From: Natrinema sp. HArc-T2
GTDB lineage: Archaea > Halobacteriota > Halobacteria > Halobacteriales > Natrialbaceae
DNA length: 64,000 nucleotides
Reading direction: 5' to 3'
Assembly (NCBI RefSeq): GCF_041821085.1
Contig: NZ_JBGUAZ010000001.1
Span: 186,001-250,000, forward strand
Position numbers and translations under genes: made by a program. Positions 33,886-43,617 of this stretch are shown here, in pieces (the stretch's first letter is position 1; each line of letters starts with the position of its first letter). The notes below the pieces were generated by a model. It saw nothing but the letters and a program-made list of their open reading frames with translations. It ran no database searches and was not told the DNA's origin.

Positions 33886-35694
33886 TCATTCGACCGTCAC
33901 GCTCTTCGCGAGATTGCGCGGTTTGTCGATCGGTCGACCGAGTTGCTTCGCGGCGTGATAGGACAGCAGCTGCAACTGGACGTTCGCGAGCAGGCCCGCC
34001 CAGACGGGATGGGTCTCGGGGACCGACAGGTGTGCGTCGGCGACGTCGACGAGGGGGTTATCGTCGGGTCCGACGGCGACGATCGGTGCCCCGCGGGACT
34101 GGGCTTCGATCGCGTTCGTCTTCGTCTTCTCGTCGTCGCTGCTCGTGTAGACCGCGAACAGCGGCGTCTCCTCAGTCACGAGCGCGAGCGGCCCGTGTTT
34201 GAGCTCACCGGCGGCGAACCCTTCCGCGTGCTCGTAGGTGATCTCCTTGAACTTCAGCGCGCCCTCGAGCGCGACGGAGTGGCCGAGCCCGCTGCCGATG
34301 AAGAAGAACGACTCGCTGTCGAGAGTGTCCCGAGCGAGCGTCTCGGCCCGGGTCGACTCGAGGACGGCTTCGACGTGCTGTGGCAGGTCCGTGAGCGCCT
34401 CGAGCATCGCCGTTCGATCGGCGGCGGGGGTCGCGTCCGGAACGTCCCCGGCGATGCGCTGGGAGAGGAGCGCGAGTGTGACCGCCTGCGAGGAGTAGGT
34501 CTTCGTTGCGGCGACGCCGACTTCCGGGCCGGCGCGGATGTAGACCGCGTCGTCGGCTTCGCGCGCGACCGTCGAACCGACGACGTTGGTGACGGCGAGC
34601 GTCCGCGCGCCGCGGTTTGCGGCGGTTCGGACCGCATCGAGGGTGTCGGCGGTTTCGCCGCTCTGCGTAACCGCGACGGTGAGCGTGGTTTCGTCGACCG
34701 GGCCGGTCGTGGCCTCGTACTCGCTGGCCCGGAGCACTTCGGTCCGGAGTCCGGCCTCGCGGACCAGCTGGCTGCCGTACATCGCCGCGTGATACGACGT
34801 CCCGCAGGCGACGAACTGAACGGACTCGATTCCGTCGAACGTCCCTGGCGGAAGATCCTCGAACGCGACATCGCCGTCCTCGACCCGGCCTTCGATCGTG
34901 TTAGCGAGGGAGGTCGGCTGATTATTGATCTCCTTGAGCATATAGTGATCGTACTCGCCTTTCCCCGCATCCTCCGGGTCCCAGTCGACGGTGTCGACCG
35001 ACCGCTCGACCGGATTGCCGGCGAGGTCAGTGATCCGGTAGGAATCGGGCTCGAGGACGACCAGATCGCCGTCTTCGAGGTAGATCACCTCGTCGGTGTG
35101 ATCGAGGAACGCCGGGACGTCGCTGGCGAGGAACCACTCCTCCTCGTCGAGACCGAGGACGAGCGGCGACCCCTTCCGTGCAGCGTAGACTGCCTCTTCG
35201 CCGTCGACGATCGCAGCGATCGCGTAGCTTCCCTCGAGCGTCTCGACAGCCCGGCGGACCGCTCGTTCGGTGTCGCCGGTCGCCTCCCGGTACTCGTCGA
35301 TGAGGTGTGGGATGACCTCCGTGTCGGTGTCGCTGTCGAACTCGTGGCCCTTCTCCTGGAGGTCCGCCCGGAGCTCGTCGTAGTTGTCGATAACGCCGTT
35401 GTGAACCACCGCGACGTCGCCCGCCGTGTCCGTATGCGGATGGGCGTTCTCGTCGGTCGGTGGCCCGTGGGTACTCCAGCGGGTGTGGCCGATCCCCATG
35501 TTTCCGTGTGGCTGCGTATTCAACGCCGATTTGAGGTCGGACACTTCGCCCGAGCACTTGTGTACCTTGACGCCGGAGCCGTTCTGGACAGCGATGCCCG
35601 CCGAGTCATAGCCCCGGTACTCGAGGTTCTCGAGTCCCGAGAGAAGCGTCTCCGCTGCGTTCCCGTGACCAATCCGTGCGATAATGCCGCACAT
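33886..35694 (-). CDS. glmS: Glutamine--fructose-6-phosphate aminotransferase (isomerizing)
   Basis: From ATG 35694 (MCGIIARIGHGNAAETLLSG) the product has 602 residues: an N-terminal class II glutaminase domain with the catalytic Cys2, then two SIS domains (SVQFVACGTSYHAAMYGSQL and FFFIGSGLGHSVALEGALKF), ending NLAKSVTVE. It makes glucosamine-6-phosphate from fructose-6-phosphate and glutamine, the first step toward UDP-GlcNAc. A longer frame exists upstream, but Cys must follow the initiator Met. It marks the left end of the glycan island. Confidence 0.97.
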   Translation of the reverse strand: MCGIIARIGHGNAAETLLSGLENLEYRGYDSAGIAVQNGSGVKVHKCSGEVSDLKSALNTQPHGNMGIGHTRWSTHGPPTDENAHPHTDTAGDVAVVHNGVIDNYDELRADLQEKGHEFDSDTDTEVIPHLIDEYREATGDTERAVRRAVETLEGSYAIAAIVDGEEAVYAARKGSPLVLGLDEEEWFLASDVPAFLDHTDEVIYLEDGDLVVLEPDSYRITDLAGNPVERSVDTVDWDPEDAGKGEYDHYMLKEINNQPTSLANTIEGRVEDGDVAFEDLPPGTFDGIESVQFVACGTSYHAAMYGSQLVREAGLRTEVLRASEYEATTGPVDETTLTVAVTQSGETADTLDAVRTAANRGARTLAVTNVVGSTVAREADDAVYIRAGPEVGVAATKTYSSQAVTLALLSQRIAGDVPDATPAADRTAMLEALTDLPQHVEAVLESTRAETLARDTLDSESFFFIGSGLGHSVALEGALKFKEITYEHAEGFAAGELKHGPLALVTEETPLFAVYTSSDDEKTKTNAIEAQSRGAPIVAVGPDDNPLVDVADAHLSVPETHPVWAGLLANVQLQLLSYHAAKQLGRPIDKPRNLAKSVTVE

Positions 35695-36277
35695 TAGCCG
35701 CTCACCTCCAGCTGCGTCGCCGGCGACCATGCCGCGCCGGCTGCGCGGTGTGCAGCGGCGCAATCGACGGTTGTGACGGACGTATCGAGTCGGTTCGAGA
35801 TCGCTGCCGTGAATGCAGTCCTGTTCCGTGTCATTGGTATCGTCGAACCCGTCCGCTCGTTGCTGTCGGATCGGGCCTCACTTCGACCACGGACAACAGC
35901 GGCCATTACTATACCACGAATAAGACGGTACGACGAACGCGACGTGAGCTATCGACTGTGTAAGACGCGTTCGTTTTCACACCCGCAGTGTCACGGGTCG
36001 TTCGCTCCCCGCTACACCAGCATAGAGTGGTCGCGTGAACACATCGGGACCGTCCGAGCGAGCGGGCTGATCCGGTGAAACGCTATACTGGCGTTCAACG
36101 ACGGAGTACACAACGCCCGATAGACGCGTCGCTGATCGGTTTACGAAGAGAGTAAACGCTGTTTTGTCGCTGAAAGTCGAAACGCAATCGGCGAAACCGG
36201 TCGCCATCGTCGTCCAATGGCTCGGTGACACCGACCGCGTTCCGGGTGGTGCAATTTGATGTCGACGGAGCGGGTGC
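35695..36277. other. Non-coding interval of 583 bases
   Basis: It lies between glmS and a membrane-bound regulator gene, both read leftward. Overlapping Arg- and Ser-rich open frames look like antisense noise. The half nearest glmS should contain its promoter, and an AT-rich stretch near 35900-35940 is a candidate. No gene can be supported. Confidence 0.5.
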
Positions 36278-36913
36278 TTACGGAAGCGGATTTTCGACGT
36301 CATCCGACTGCGTCTCGTCGTCGTCCGGTCGGTCGGCGAAGACGATGACGTTCTCCCGACCCACCGATCGCTTTTCGATCGTGCCGTCGGCATGCATCTG
36401 TGAGCAGATCCGGCTCACTTTCGACTTCGACCAGCCGGTCTCGTCTGCGATTCGGTGTTGGCGAATGCGACCGTGATTCGCGACCAGCAGCCGGACGACT
36501 TTGCCTTCGTCACTCAGGAGTTGCGGCGGTGTCTCGGCCGATAGATACGTTTCGTACGCCCGAGGGCTGTCAGTGCCTGCGTGAGGTGATTCCGCTGTAT
36601 TGCCTGCCGTATTCGCAAGGAGCGAGAGCGGCGAAATCTCGAGCTCGCGTTCCGACAACACGTCTGCCGTTCGAATCCCGATGAGCACACTGATGAGCAC
36701 GAAGAGAACCGCGACCAGGGCCACATCCCCGAATGATGTCGTACGAAGCAGTTGTAACGGCTCGCCGGATCGACCGCCGATCCAGATACCACTTGTCCGT
36801 AAGGGACTCGCGTGGACGCCCTGATGGGTTGAAGTCAGAACCGTATCGATCGAGACGGTGCTATGAATCGATGCGAGCTGGGCTCTGACTCCGATCGGGG
36901 AATGTGACACCAT
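36278..36913 (-). CDS. Membrane-anchored winged-helix regulator
   Basis: From ATG 36913 the product is 211 residues: about 60 residues without a clear signal peptide, one membrane helix (VALVAVLFVLISVLIGI, 64-80), a linker, and a C-terminal winged helix (EGKVVRLLVANHGRIRQHRI, then ADETGWSKSKVSRICSQMHA). The recognition helix and wing (IEKRSVGRENVIVFA) resemble the family often called DUF7343 in haloarchaea. An upstream TTG at 37036 would add 41 residues. It reads away from the sugar dehydrogenase gene and could respond to surface conditions and control the island. Confidence 0.75.
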   Translation of the reverse strand: MVSHSPIGVRAQLASIHSTVSIDTVLTSTHQGVHASPLRTSGIWIGGRSGEPLQLLRTTSFGDVALVAVLFVLISVLIGIRTADVLSERELEISPLSLLANTAGNTAESPHAGTDSPRAYETYLSAETPPQLLSDEGKVVRLLVANHGRIRQHRIADETGWSKSKVSRICSQMHADGTIEKRSVGRENVIVFADRPDDDETQSDDVENPLP

Positions 36914-37271
36914 GATTGACGCGGTTCTGCTGCGGTCGGTGTATGACCGAGTCACGGTGGCCGTGACCTCGCCGACCGCACTGGAGATCCGATACTCTGC
37001 ACCTTCATTATGAATCCGTATAGGAGCGTTTAACAACGGTTTAAGGGCTCATCCCGGCGTTCAGCCGTCGACCGGGCCAATGCTGCCGGCAGCGCCATTC
37101 GCCGCTCGGTTTCGCCATGCGAGACGTTTGCACTCGTTTATTCGCGGTATAGTAATCCCCCGACACCGACTTGCCGAGTTTGTAGCACGGCCCGCCGGTT
37201 GCGGGCCCAACAGTTCCGGACAGTCACCGTCGCACTCGGTCGTGTGACGGTCCAGCGACAACGCACCACCC
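36914..37271. other. Divergent regulatory interval of about 358 bases
   Basis: It separates the membrane-bound regulator from the first sugar gene. If the regulator starts at TTG 37036, the gap is 235 bases. It should contain promoters for both directions. An AT-rich site TATAGTAATCC near 37147 is a weak TATA candidate, but it is far from the start at 37272. Confidence 0.4.
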
Positions 37272-38672
37272 ATGACCACGATAATCAGCGATACGGAGAA
37301 GCAATCGGACGAGCGAGCGAGCGGCCAGTACGCGGCCGAACCGAGCGGTGAGGAGACCAGCCTCGAACGGGCGACGGAGCAACTCTCGCGCGAAGCGACG
37401 ATCTGCGTCGTCGGGCTGGGGTACGTCGGACTGCCGCTTGCAGTCGGGTTCGCACAGTCGGACTACCGCGTGATCGGATACGACGTTGACGACGTGACGG
37501 TCGGTCGACTGCAGGAGGGTATCGATACGACCGGTGACCTCTCCGACGGGGTGATTCAGGACGGCGACATCTCCTACACGACCGACGCGACCGCGATCGG
37601 CGAGGCCGACTACGTCGTCATCGCCGTGCCGACGCCGATCGACGATGACGAGCGACCGGACCTCGGCTACGTCGAGAGCGCGGCGACCACCGTCGGATCG
37701 AAGATGGATCCCGGGACGACGGTCGTCCTCGAGTCGACGGTCTACCCTGGCACGACGCGCGATGTCCTCGTACCGGCGCTCGAGGACGCGTCCGGACTGA
37801 CGGCGGGCGAAGACTTCTTCGTCGGCTACTCGCCGGAACGCGCCACGCCGGGCGACGAGGAACACGGGCTCGCGGACGTGACCAAAGTCGTCAGCGCGCA
37901 GAGCGAGACGGTGCTCGAGGACGTGGCGACGCTGTACGAGTCGGTCGTCGATGCGGGCGTCCATCGCGCCCCCTCGATCGAGGTCGCCGAAGCCTGCAAG
38001 GTTGTCGAGAACGCCCAGCGCGACCTCAACATCGCGTTCGTCAACGAACTCTCGATGGCGCTCGAGTCGATGGACGTCGACGGGCAGGCCGTCCTCGAGG
38101 CCGCAGGCACGAAGTGGAACTTCCACGACTACCGGCCAGGGCTGGTCGGCGGCCACTGTATCCCGGTCGATCCGTACTTCTTCGCGTACCGATCGGCCCA
38201 GGAAGGCTTCGAGCCCGAACTCATGCAGACGGGCCGGCAGGTCAACGAGTCCGTGCCCGACCACGTCGCCGAGTTGACGATCAAAGCCCTCAACCAGTGT
38301 CACAAGACGCTCCGCGAGAGTCGCGTGCTGGTGTTGGGACTGGCGTACAAACCAGGCGTCGGGGACATCCGCAGCTCGAAGATCGGCAACGTCATCGATG
38401 AGCTTTCCGAGTACGACATCGGGATCGAAGGATTCGATCCGTTCGCCGACAACGACACGGCCCGCGACGCGTTCGGGATCGACGTCCAGGAGCGACTCTC
38501 GTTCGAGGGGTTCGACGCGGTCTTGCTTGCGACGCCCCACGCGGAGTTCGAACAGCTGGATCTCGAGGCGGTCGCGAGCCAACTCGCTGACGAGCCCGCG
38601 CTGGTCGACGTGACCGGCACGATCGACGAGGACGCGGCCGTCGATGCGGGATTCGTCTACCGGAGGTTGTGA
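37272..38672 (+). CDS. UDP-sugar (GlcNAc/ManNAc/glucose-type) dehydrogenase
   Basis: The 466-residue enzyme has an N-terminal NAD domain (ICVVGLGYVGLPLAVGF, residues 44-60), a central domain with VYPGTTRDV and SPERATPGDEEHG, and the catalytic cysteine C296 in GGHCIPVDPYF, then the C-terminal UDP-binding domain (VLGLAYKPGVGDIRSSK). The family oxidises a UDP-hexose or UDP-HexNAc twice to the uronate. The SPERxxPG motif resembles the HexNAc dehydrogenases (WbpA, TviB, AglM relatives), but the exact sugar is unproven. It begins a rightward block of glycan genes. Confidence 0.93.
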   Translation: MTTIISDTEKQSDERASGQYAAEPSGEETSLERATEQLSREATICVVGLGYVGLPLAVGFAQSDYRVIGYDVDDVTVGRLQEGIDTTGDLSDGVIQDGDISYTTDATAIGEADYVVIAVPTPIDDDERPDLGYVESAATTVGSKMDPGTTVVLESTVYPGTTRDVLVPALEDASGLTAGEDFFVGYSPERATPGDEEHGLADVTKVVSAQSETVLEDVATLYESVVDAGVHRAPSIEVAEACKVVENAQRDLNIAFVNELSMALESMDVDGQAVLEAAGTKWNFHDYRPGLVGGHCIPVDPYFFAYRSAQEGFEPELMQTGRQVNESVPDHVAELTIKALNQCHKTLRESRVLVLGLAYKPGVGDIRSSKIGNVIDELSEYDIGIEGFDPFADNDTARDAFGIDVQERLSFEGFDAVLLATPHAEFEQLDLEAVASQLADEPALVDVTGTIDEDAAVDAGFVYRRL

Positions 38673-38729
38673 GGAGATGAGAGACCAGCGGTACCTCTCG
38701 AGCGACCGTTCCACGGAGGTGGACCGACG

Positions 38730-39803
38730 ATGCGCGTGATGATCACGATCCAGCATCCCGGACACGTCCACTTCTTCCGGCACCCGATCGCGGAACTGGA
38801 AGCGCGCGGGCACGAGGTCCACGTCTTCGCTCGCGAGAGCGACGTCGCCGTTCGGCTCCTCGAGGCGTACGATATCGATCACGAGGTGCTCGCCGGCGAG
38901 TCGGACTCGCTGGTCTCGCTGGCAGCCGTGCAGGCGACCTACGAACTGCGACTCCTCCGGCGGGCACGGCGGATCGAGCCGGACGTGATCACGGCGATCG
39001 GCGGCGTCGCCGCCGCCCACGTCGCGTCGGTGACGAGCGCGAAGAGCCTCGTCTTCTACGACACCGAACACGCGAGTCTCATCACGACGCTCAGCTATCC
39101 GTTCGCGGATACGATCGCCACGCCGGCGTGTTATCGAGACGAGATCGGGCCGAAACAGGTGACGTACCCGGGATATCACGAACTCGCCTATCTCCACCCG
39201 GATCGGTTCGAGCCCGACCCGACCGTCCTCGAGGAGGTCGGGCTGGACGCCGACGCGTCGTTCGCCGTCGTTCGGCTCAGCAGCTGGGACGCTTCCCACG
39301 ACGTCGGTCACGGCGGGTTCGACAATCCTCGAGCGGTCGTCGATCGACTCGAAGATGCGGGTCTGCAGGTCCTGCTGACGGCCGAAGGAGAGCCGCCAGC
39401 CGATCTCGCGTCGTACCAGTTCGAGACCTCGCCGGACCGGATGCACGATCTGCTCGCGTACGCCGACGTCGTCCTGAGCGAGGGAGCGACGACCGCGGCG
39501 GAAGCCGCCGTGCTCGGCACGCCGGTGGTCTATGTGAACCCGCTCTCACTGGGCTACACGACGGAACTCGAGGAGGAGTACGGCCTGCTGTTCGAGTACA
39601 CTGGCGACGAAAGACACACACGCGGGCTCGAGCAGGCCGTCTCGATCGTCGAGGAACCAGCCGAAACGTGGAAACGCCGTCGGGAGCGCCTGCTCGAGGA
39701 ACGGATCGACGTGACAGAGGTCGTCACCCGACAGATCGAAACGCTCGCGCAGGCGAGCACGGCGGATCGAACGACTCCTGCGGCGAACCCGGATCATCCA
39801 TGA
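38730..39803 (+). CDS. DUF354 protein (glycosyltransferase-B-like fold)
   Basis: The 357-residue soluble protein begins MRVMITIQHPGHVHFFRHPI, typical of DUF354, and the C-terminal half has LLTAEGEPPADL and YADVVLSEGATTAAEAAVLG followed by TPVVYVN, as in GT-B enzymes such as MurG and UDP-GlcNAc 2-epimerases. DUF354 proteins occur in archaeal and bacterial polysaccharide clusters with no firm activity. Its stop overlaps the next glycosyltransferase start by ATGA, so both are co-translated. Confidence 0.9.
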   Translation: MRVMITIQHPGHVHFFRHPIAELEARGHEVHVFARESDVAVRLLEAYDIDHEVLAGESDSLVSLAAVQATYELRLLRRARRIEPDVITAIGGVAAAHVASVTSAKSLVFYDTEHASLITTLSYPFADTIATPACYRDEIGPKQVTYPGYHELAYLHPDRFEPDPTVLEEVGLDADASFAVVRLSSWDASHDVGHGGFDNPRAVVDRLEDAGLQVLLTAEGEPPADLASYQFETSPDRMHDLLAYADVVLSEGATTAAEAAVLGTPVVYVNPLSLGYTTELEEEYGLLFEYTGDERHTRGLEQAVSIVEEPAETWKRRRERLLEERIDVTEVVTRQIETLAQASTADRTTPAANPDHP

Positions 39804-40762
39804 AGGTACTCCAACTGGTCACGTCGTCACGACCGTTTTTCGAACAGCAAGTCTCGGCCCTCGAGGACCGCGACGTCGACTGTACGGTCCTCGAGGTGCC
39901 CGGCGAACACAGCGGCGATTCGGGTCGGACGCCGACGGACTACGCGCGATACTACGCGAACGTGCTCTCTGCGGTCCGGTCGTCGTCGTACGATCTGATA
40001 CACGCGAACTACGGGCTCGTCGCTCCGTTCGCGCTCGCCCAGCCGACCCGCCCGGTGGTACTGACTCTGTGGGGGACGGACCTCATGAGCGACCGGACGT
40101 GGCTGCGATCGTGCAGTCGGTACGGTGCCCGCCGGGCGGACGCCGCGATCGTGCCGAGCCGGGTCATGTCACGCGACCTCGAGACCGACCACGAACTGAT
40201 TCCGTTCGGCGTCGACACCGACCTGTTTCAGCCGATGGCGCGGGCGGACGCGCGCGAGTACCTCGGCTGGGAAACCGAGCAGCCGATCGCGCTCTTCCCG
40301 TACGACCGGACCCGTTCGGTGAAGGACTATCCGCGGGCCCGCCGGCTCGTCGAGCGAGCCGAGGTCGACCTCGAACTGCGGACGGTCTCCGGCGTCGATC
40401 ACGACGAGATGCCTTACTACATGAATGCGAGCGACGTCCTCCTGGTCACCTCGAAGCGCGAGAGCGGCCCGATGGTCGTCAAAGAAGCCGCCGCATGCAA
40501 TCTGCCGATCGTCTCGACCGACGTCGGCTTCGTCCGCGAGACGATCCGCGGTCTGACGAACTGCACCGTCAGCGACAACGACGGGGCGCTCCTTGGCGGC
40601 CTCGAGCAAGCCGTCGAAGATGCCGGTCGATCCAACGGGCGCGAATCGATCGACGGGCTCTCCGTCGACTCGCTTGGAGAGCGCCTCCACGGACTGTATC
40701 GCCGAGTACTCGATCCGGACGCCAGGGCGAGCTATCCGACGGGGGTCAGTCATGAAGTATAG
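39800..40762 (+). CDS. Family 4 glycosyltransferase
   Basis: From ATG 39800 (MKVLQLVTSSRPFFEQQVSA) the product is 320 residues in a GT-B fold. The N-domain has YDLIHANYGLVAPFALAQPT and the C-domain has VTSKRESGPMVVKEAAACNL, followed by PIVSTDVGFV; the two glutamates (KRESG and KEAAA) are the GT4 nucleotide-sugar motif. It is shorter than many GT4 enzymes but has the full set of motifs. It overlaps both neighbours, by four bases with DUF354 and 11 bases with the large membrane protein. Confidence 0.92.
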   Translation: MKVLQLVTSSRPFFEQQVSALEDRDVDCTVLEVPGEHSGDSGRTPTDYARYYANVLSAVRSSSYDLIHANYGLVAPFALAQPTRPVVLTLWGTDLMSDRTWLRSCSRYGARRADAAIVPSRVMSRDLETDHELIPFGVDTDLFQPMARADAREYLGWETEQPIALFPYDRTRSVKDYPRARRLVERAEVDLELRTVSGVDHDEMPYYMNASDVLLVTSKRESGPMVVKEAAACNLPIVSTDVGFVRETIRGLTNCTVSDNDGALLGGLEQAVEDAGRSNGRESIDGLSVDSLGERLHGLYRRVLDPDARASYPTGVSHEV

Positions 40763-42725
40763 CTCACTGTCGGAGCTGCGGCCGCTGCGACTCGACACCG
40801 TCGCGGCGATCGGCGGGCTCGTGCTCGCGCTGGCCTTGTTCCCGCTGCGATTTCTCACATCACAGATCTACATCAATACCGTGCCGGTCATCCTCGGTAC
40901 CGCGTGCGTCCTGTATATCGTCTCCCTGTATCAGCAAGACGACGCGCGGGCAGTTCCGACGCTTCCCTCGTCGGTATCGATGGCGCTTCCGAGTATTGTC
41001 TTTGTCGGGCTGTCGGGTCTCGTGGTGTTGCCGGTCGTTCAGGGTGAACGAACGCTTTCCTTCTTCGGGCTGGCGAGTGTCGTCGGCACGCTCGTTATCG
41101 GCCAGATCGTCTTCGCGAGCGATCGCGACCTCCATCCCGGCCTGCTGTTGCTCCAGATCGTTTGCTTCGCGTTCGTCTTCCGATTCGCTGCGCTCTACAC
41201 GACGCCAGGCTACATCGGAATCGACATCTGGACCCACCGTGAACTCGTCGACGCAATTCTCACGGAGCAGTCGCTGAGCGCCATCTCCGATAACAAACAC
41301 TACGGATCGCCGTTCTACCACCTCCTGGTCGCCGCCTCGTCGTTGCTATACGACGTCCCGATCCGCGCCGCGTTGTACCTCTCCGTCGGCCTCGTGATGC
41401 CGCTGTCAGTCCTGCTCGTCTACGCGACGACGAACCTGCTCGTCACGACGCGGTGGGCAGTGCTGGCGACGGCGCTCTACGCGTTCGGCAACCACGTCGC
41501 GCGGTGGGGAATACACATCATCCCCACGAGCCTGGGGCTGGTCTTCTTTCTCGCGATGCTGTATGCGCTGATCCGCGTAATGCGGATCGAATACACGATC
41601 CGGGACTTCGCGCTGCTGCTCCTGTTGAGCGTCGCCGTCATCCTCACCCACCAGGTGTCGACGTTCATCATGCTCGTGTTGTTGCTCGCGGCGTTTCTCG
41701 CCCAGCTCGTGTTCGTGATCGGCCCGTTCGGACTCACGCGGCTCGACACGAGCGTTTTCCGGACGAAAAAGCCGGTCAACCTCGTCGGGCTCGTCGTCTT
41801 CAACCTCGGGCTGACGATCTTCGTCTGGTCGCTGACGCCGTATAATCAGGACTCGTTCCTGGGAACGGTCCTGAGCTACTTCGCGCAGACGCTCGAGGAC
41901 AGCGCCGGCTTCCTCAATACCGCAGGTGAGTCCGAGACGGCGCAAGCGGGGGCCGAAGCCGCGCCGACACTGATAGAACAGGTGGTTCCCTATGTGGACA
42001 ATCTCGGCTTCCTGCTGTTGCTCGGTGCCACGTTCGCCGGCTGTCTGTACGTCGTCCACCGGCGACGTGCCGAACAGTCGGTGTTCACGCTCCTGCTGGC
42101 GGCGGCGTTCATGCTGGTGTTTATTCTCGGGTTCCCGATGTTCGGCATTCGGACGTTCATTCCGACACGCTGGTTCGCGTTCCTCTATGCGCCGATGGCT
42201 ATCCTCGGTGCGATCGGGCTACGGACGCTCCGAGGGAGCCTGACGCCGTCGCTCGTCGTCGTCGTGTTACTGGTGGGTGTGCTCGTGTATCCGGGTTCGA
42301 TGGTCCTCGCCGCCGAGAGCAACGTCGAGAATCCGGTCTTTGACGACCAGCACGAGCGGCTCGCGTACAACGAGACGGAACTCGCTGCGGCCGAGTCGAT
42401 CGCCGAACTGACGGGGTCGCCCGACGGCGAAGAGATCCGTCCCGATCAACAACTCTACACTGATCACCCGTATCAGACGCTGTTCAGTCGGACCGGCGCG
42501 TATCCCTCGACGACGACTGCGACGGTGCCGGAAGGCGGCGTCGCGGACCACGACTACTCGGTCTATCGATCGGCCCAATCGACCGACGCGACGTACGTGA
42601 CGAACACGAACGGAACCGCGCGGATCGAAGACCTCTCTCCGACACAGCTCTGTCGCCCTGACCAGGCGACGGTCTACACGAACGGGGACGTGACGATGTG
42701 TACGCCATCACCGGCAAGTCGCTGA
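40752..42725 (+). CDS. Large polytopic membrane protein, probable GT-C-type glycosyltransferase
   Basis: The 657-residue protein has about 12-14 membrane helices and then an extracytoplasmic C-terminal part of about 130 residues. The first large loop has GYIGIDIWTHRELVDAIL and NKHYGSPFYHLLVAASSLLY, which resembles the acidic first loop of GT-C enzymes using dolichyl- or polyprenyl-phosphate sugars. No named family could be assigned with certainty. It might alternatively be a polymerase of the Wzy kind. It is co-translated with the GT4 and DUF354 genes. Confidence 0.78.
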   Translation: MKYSSLSELRPLRLDTVAAIGGLVLALALFPLRFLTSQIYINTVPVILGTACVLYIVSLYQQDDARAVPTLPSSVSMALPSIVFVGLSGLVVLPVVQGERTLSFFGLASVVGTLVIGQIVFASDRDLHPGLLLLQIVCFAFVFRFAALYTTPGYIGIDIWTHRELVDAILTEQSLSAISDNKHYGSPFYHLLVAASSLLYDVPIRAALYLSVGLVMPLSVLLVYATTNLLVTTRWAVLATALYAFGNHVARWGIHIIPTSLGLVFFLAMLYALIRVMRIEYTIRDFALLLLLSVAVILTHQVSTFIMLVLLLAAFLAQLVFVIGPFGLTRLDTSVFRTKKPVNLVGLVVFNLGLTIFVWSLTPYNQDSFLGTVLSYFAQTLEDSAGFLNTAGESETAQAGAEAAPTLIEQVVPYVDNLGFLLLLGATFAGCLYVVHRRRAEQSVFTLLLAAAFMLVFILGFPMFGIRTFIPTRWFAFLYAPMAILGAIGLRTLRGSLTPSLVVVVLLVGVLVYPGSMVLAAESNVENPVFDDQHERLAYNETELAAAESIAELTGSPDGEEIRPDQQLYTDHPYQTLFSRTGAYPSTTTATVPEGGVADHDYSVYRSAQSTDATYVTNTNGTARIEDLSPTQLCRPDQATVYTNGDVTMCTPSPASR

Positions 42726-43038
42726 TCGACGACGGGACCGGACGGTCGCTTTTTCGAATCAGTACAACCGGCCCGACAGGTATCACCGAGAGGCAGTCTC
42801 GAGCGATAGTAACGGAGACGATGAACGGCTGCTCTCTTTCGCTTCTCTGTGGCGTTAGAAACCGGGCAAGGGAGATTTACGACAAACGGGTTGTGTGCAC
42901 GTCAGATCGATCACAGCGCCGTCTCGAGCTCGAGACAACCACGGACTTGCCTGTGGTCGAGACGATGATCGACACGCACTCGAGGAGAGCAGGTGGTGGC
43001 AACGGAGGACGGTAGATCCAACAGCGACCGCTCGCCGG
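42726..43038. other. Non-coding interval of 313 bases
   Basis: This convergent interval lies between the GT-C-like gene and the leftward hydrolase-like gene. A T-rich stretch (GCTTTTTCG near 42750) follows the GT-C-like stop and may end transcription. Nothing else is recognisable. Confidence 0.4.
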
Positions 43039-43617
43039 TCACTGATGGCTTCGGGTCCGCAGGAATCGCCAGATGTCGGTAGCCGGCGGTGCGCCGTCGG
43101 AGAGCCAAAGCGCCACGACGGCGAGGCCAAGCAGCAACTGGACCGCGAGCTCGATCGTCAATCCGCCGGCGAGCAGCTGATACACGTACCGAGCGAGGTA
43201 CAGAAGCAGGTGGTCGAGGAACCCGCCGTGATCGGTACCTGGCGGCGACGCGACCGGCCAGAGAGCGATTCGAGCGTCGACGACGCCGTCTCTGAGCAGC
43301 TGACTGAGCAGGTCGGCGATCGGATGTGAAAGATACGCGATCGAGAACGCTCCTGCAATCGCTCGATTCCCCCTTCGAATGGCCACCGCGTACGCGACGA
43401 GACAGACGACCGGCGCGACGAAGATCGAGTGTCCGATCGAGTAGCCGGTCTCCGCGAATTCGACCGTCCACCCGAGCGGTTTGTCGACGAGGTCGGGGAA
43501 CTGCGACCCGACGGCAACGGCGATCGTTTCGCGACCCGAGGGAGACGCTCGAAAGCCCACGTTCATCGTCAGTGAGTACAGGACGTACGCGAACGCGAGA
43601 TGCTCCCATGGCCACAT
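43039..43617 (-). CDS. Membrane-bound metal-dependent hydrolase (YdjM/DUF457-like)
   Basis: The 192-residue protein starts MWPWEHLAFAYVLYSLTMNV, has GSQFPDLVDKPLGWT near residue 36, HSIFVAPVV and AYLSHPIADLL, which together form the conserved His/Asp set of the LexA-binding, inner-membrane-bound hydrolase family. About five membrane helices. The activity is not established; relatives are called predicted metal-dependent hydrolases. It starts directly after the DUF1616 stop with no gap, so the two are one operon. Confidence 0.85.
   Translation of the reverse strand: MWPWEHLAFAYVLYSLTMNVGFRASPSGRETIAVAVGSQFPDLVDKPLGWTVEFAETGYSIGHSIFVAPVVCLVAYAVAIRRGNRAIAGAFSIAYLSHPIADLLSQLLRDGVVDARIALWPVASPPGTDHGGFLDHLLLYLARYVYQLLAGGLTIELAVQLLLGLAVVALWLSDGAPPATDIWRFLRTRSHQ

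Noticed and set aside
33943-35697. Plus-strand open frame of 584 codons opposite glmS
   Set aside because: GlmS is unmistakable on the minus strand with its Cys2 start; the plus frame is its shadow.
37224-39446. Minus-strand open frame of 740 codons
   Set aside because: It spans two well-supported plus-strand genes (sugar dehydrogenase and DUF354) and has no motif of its own.
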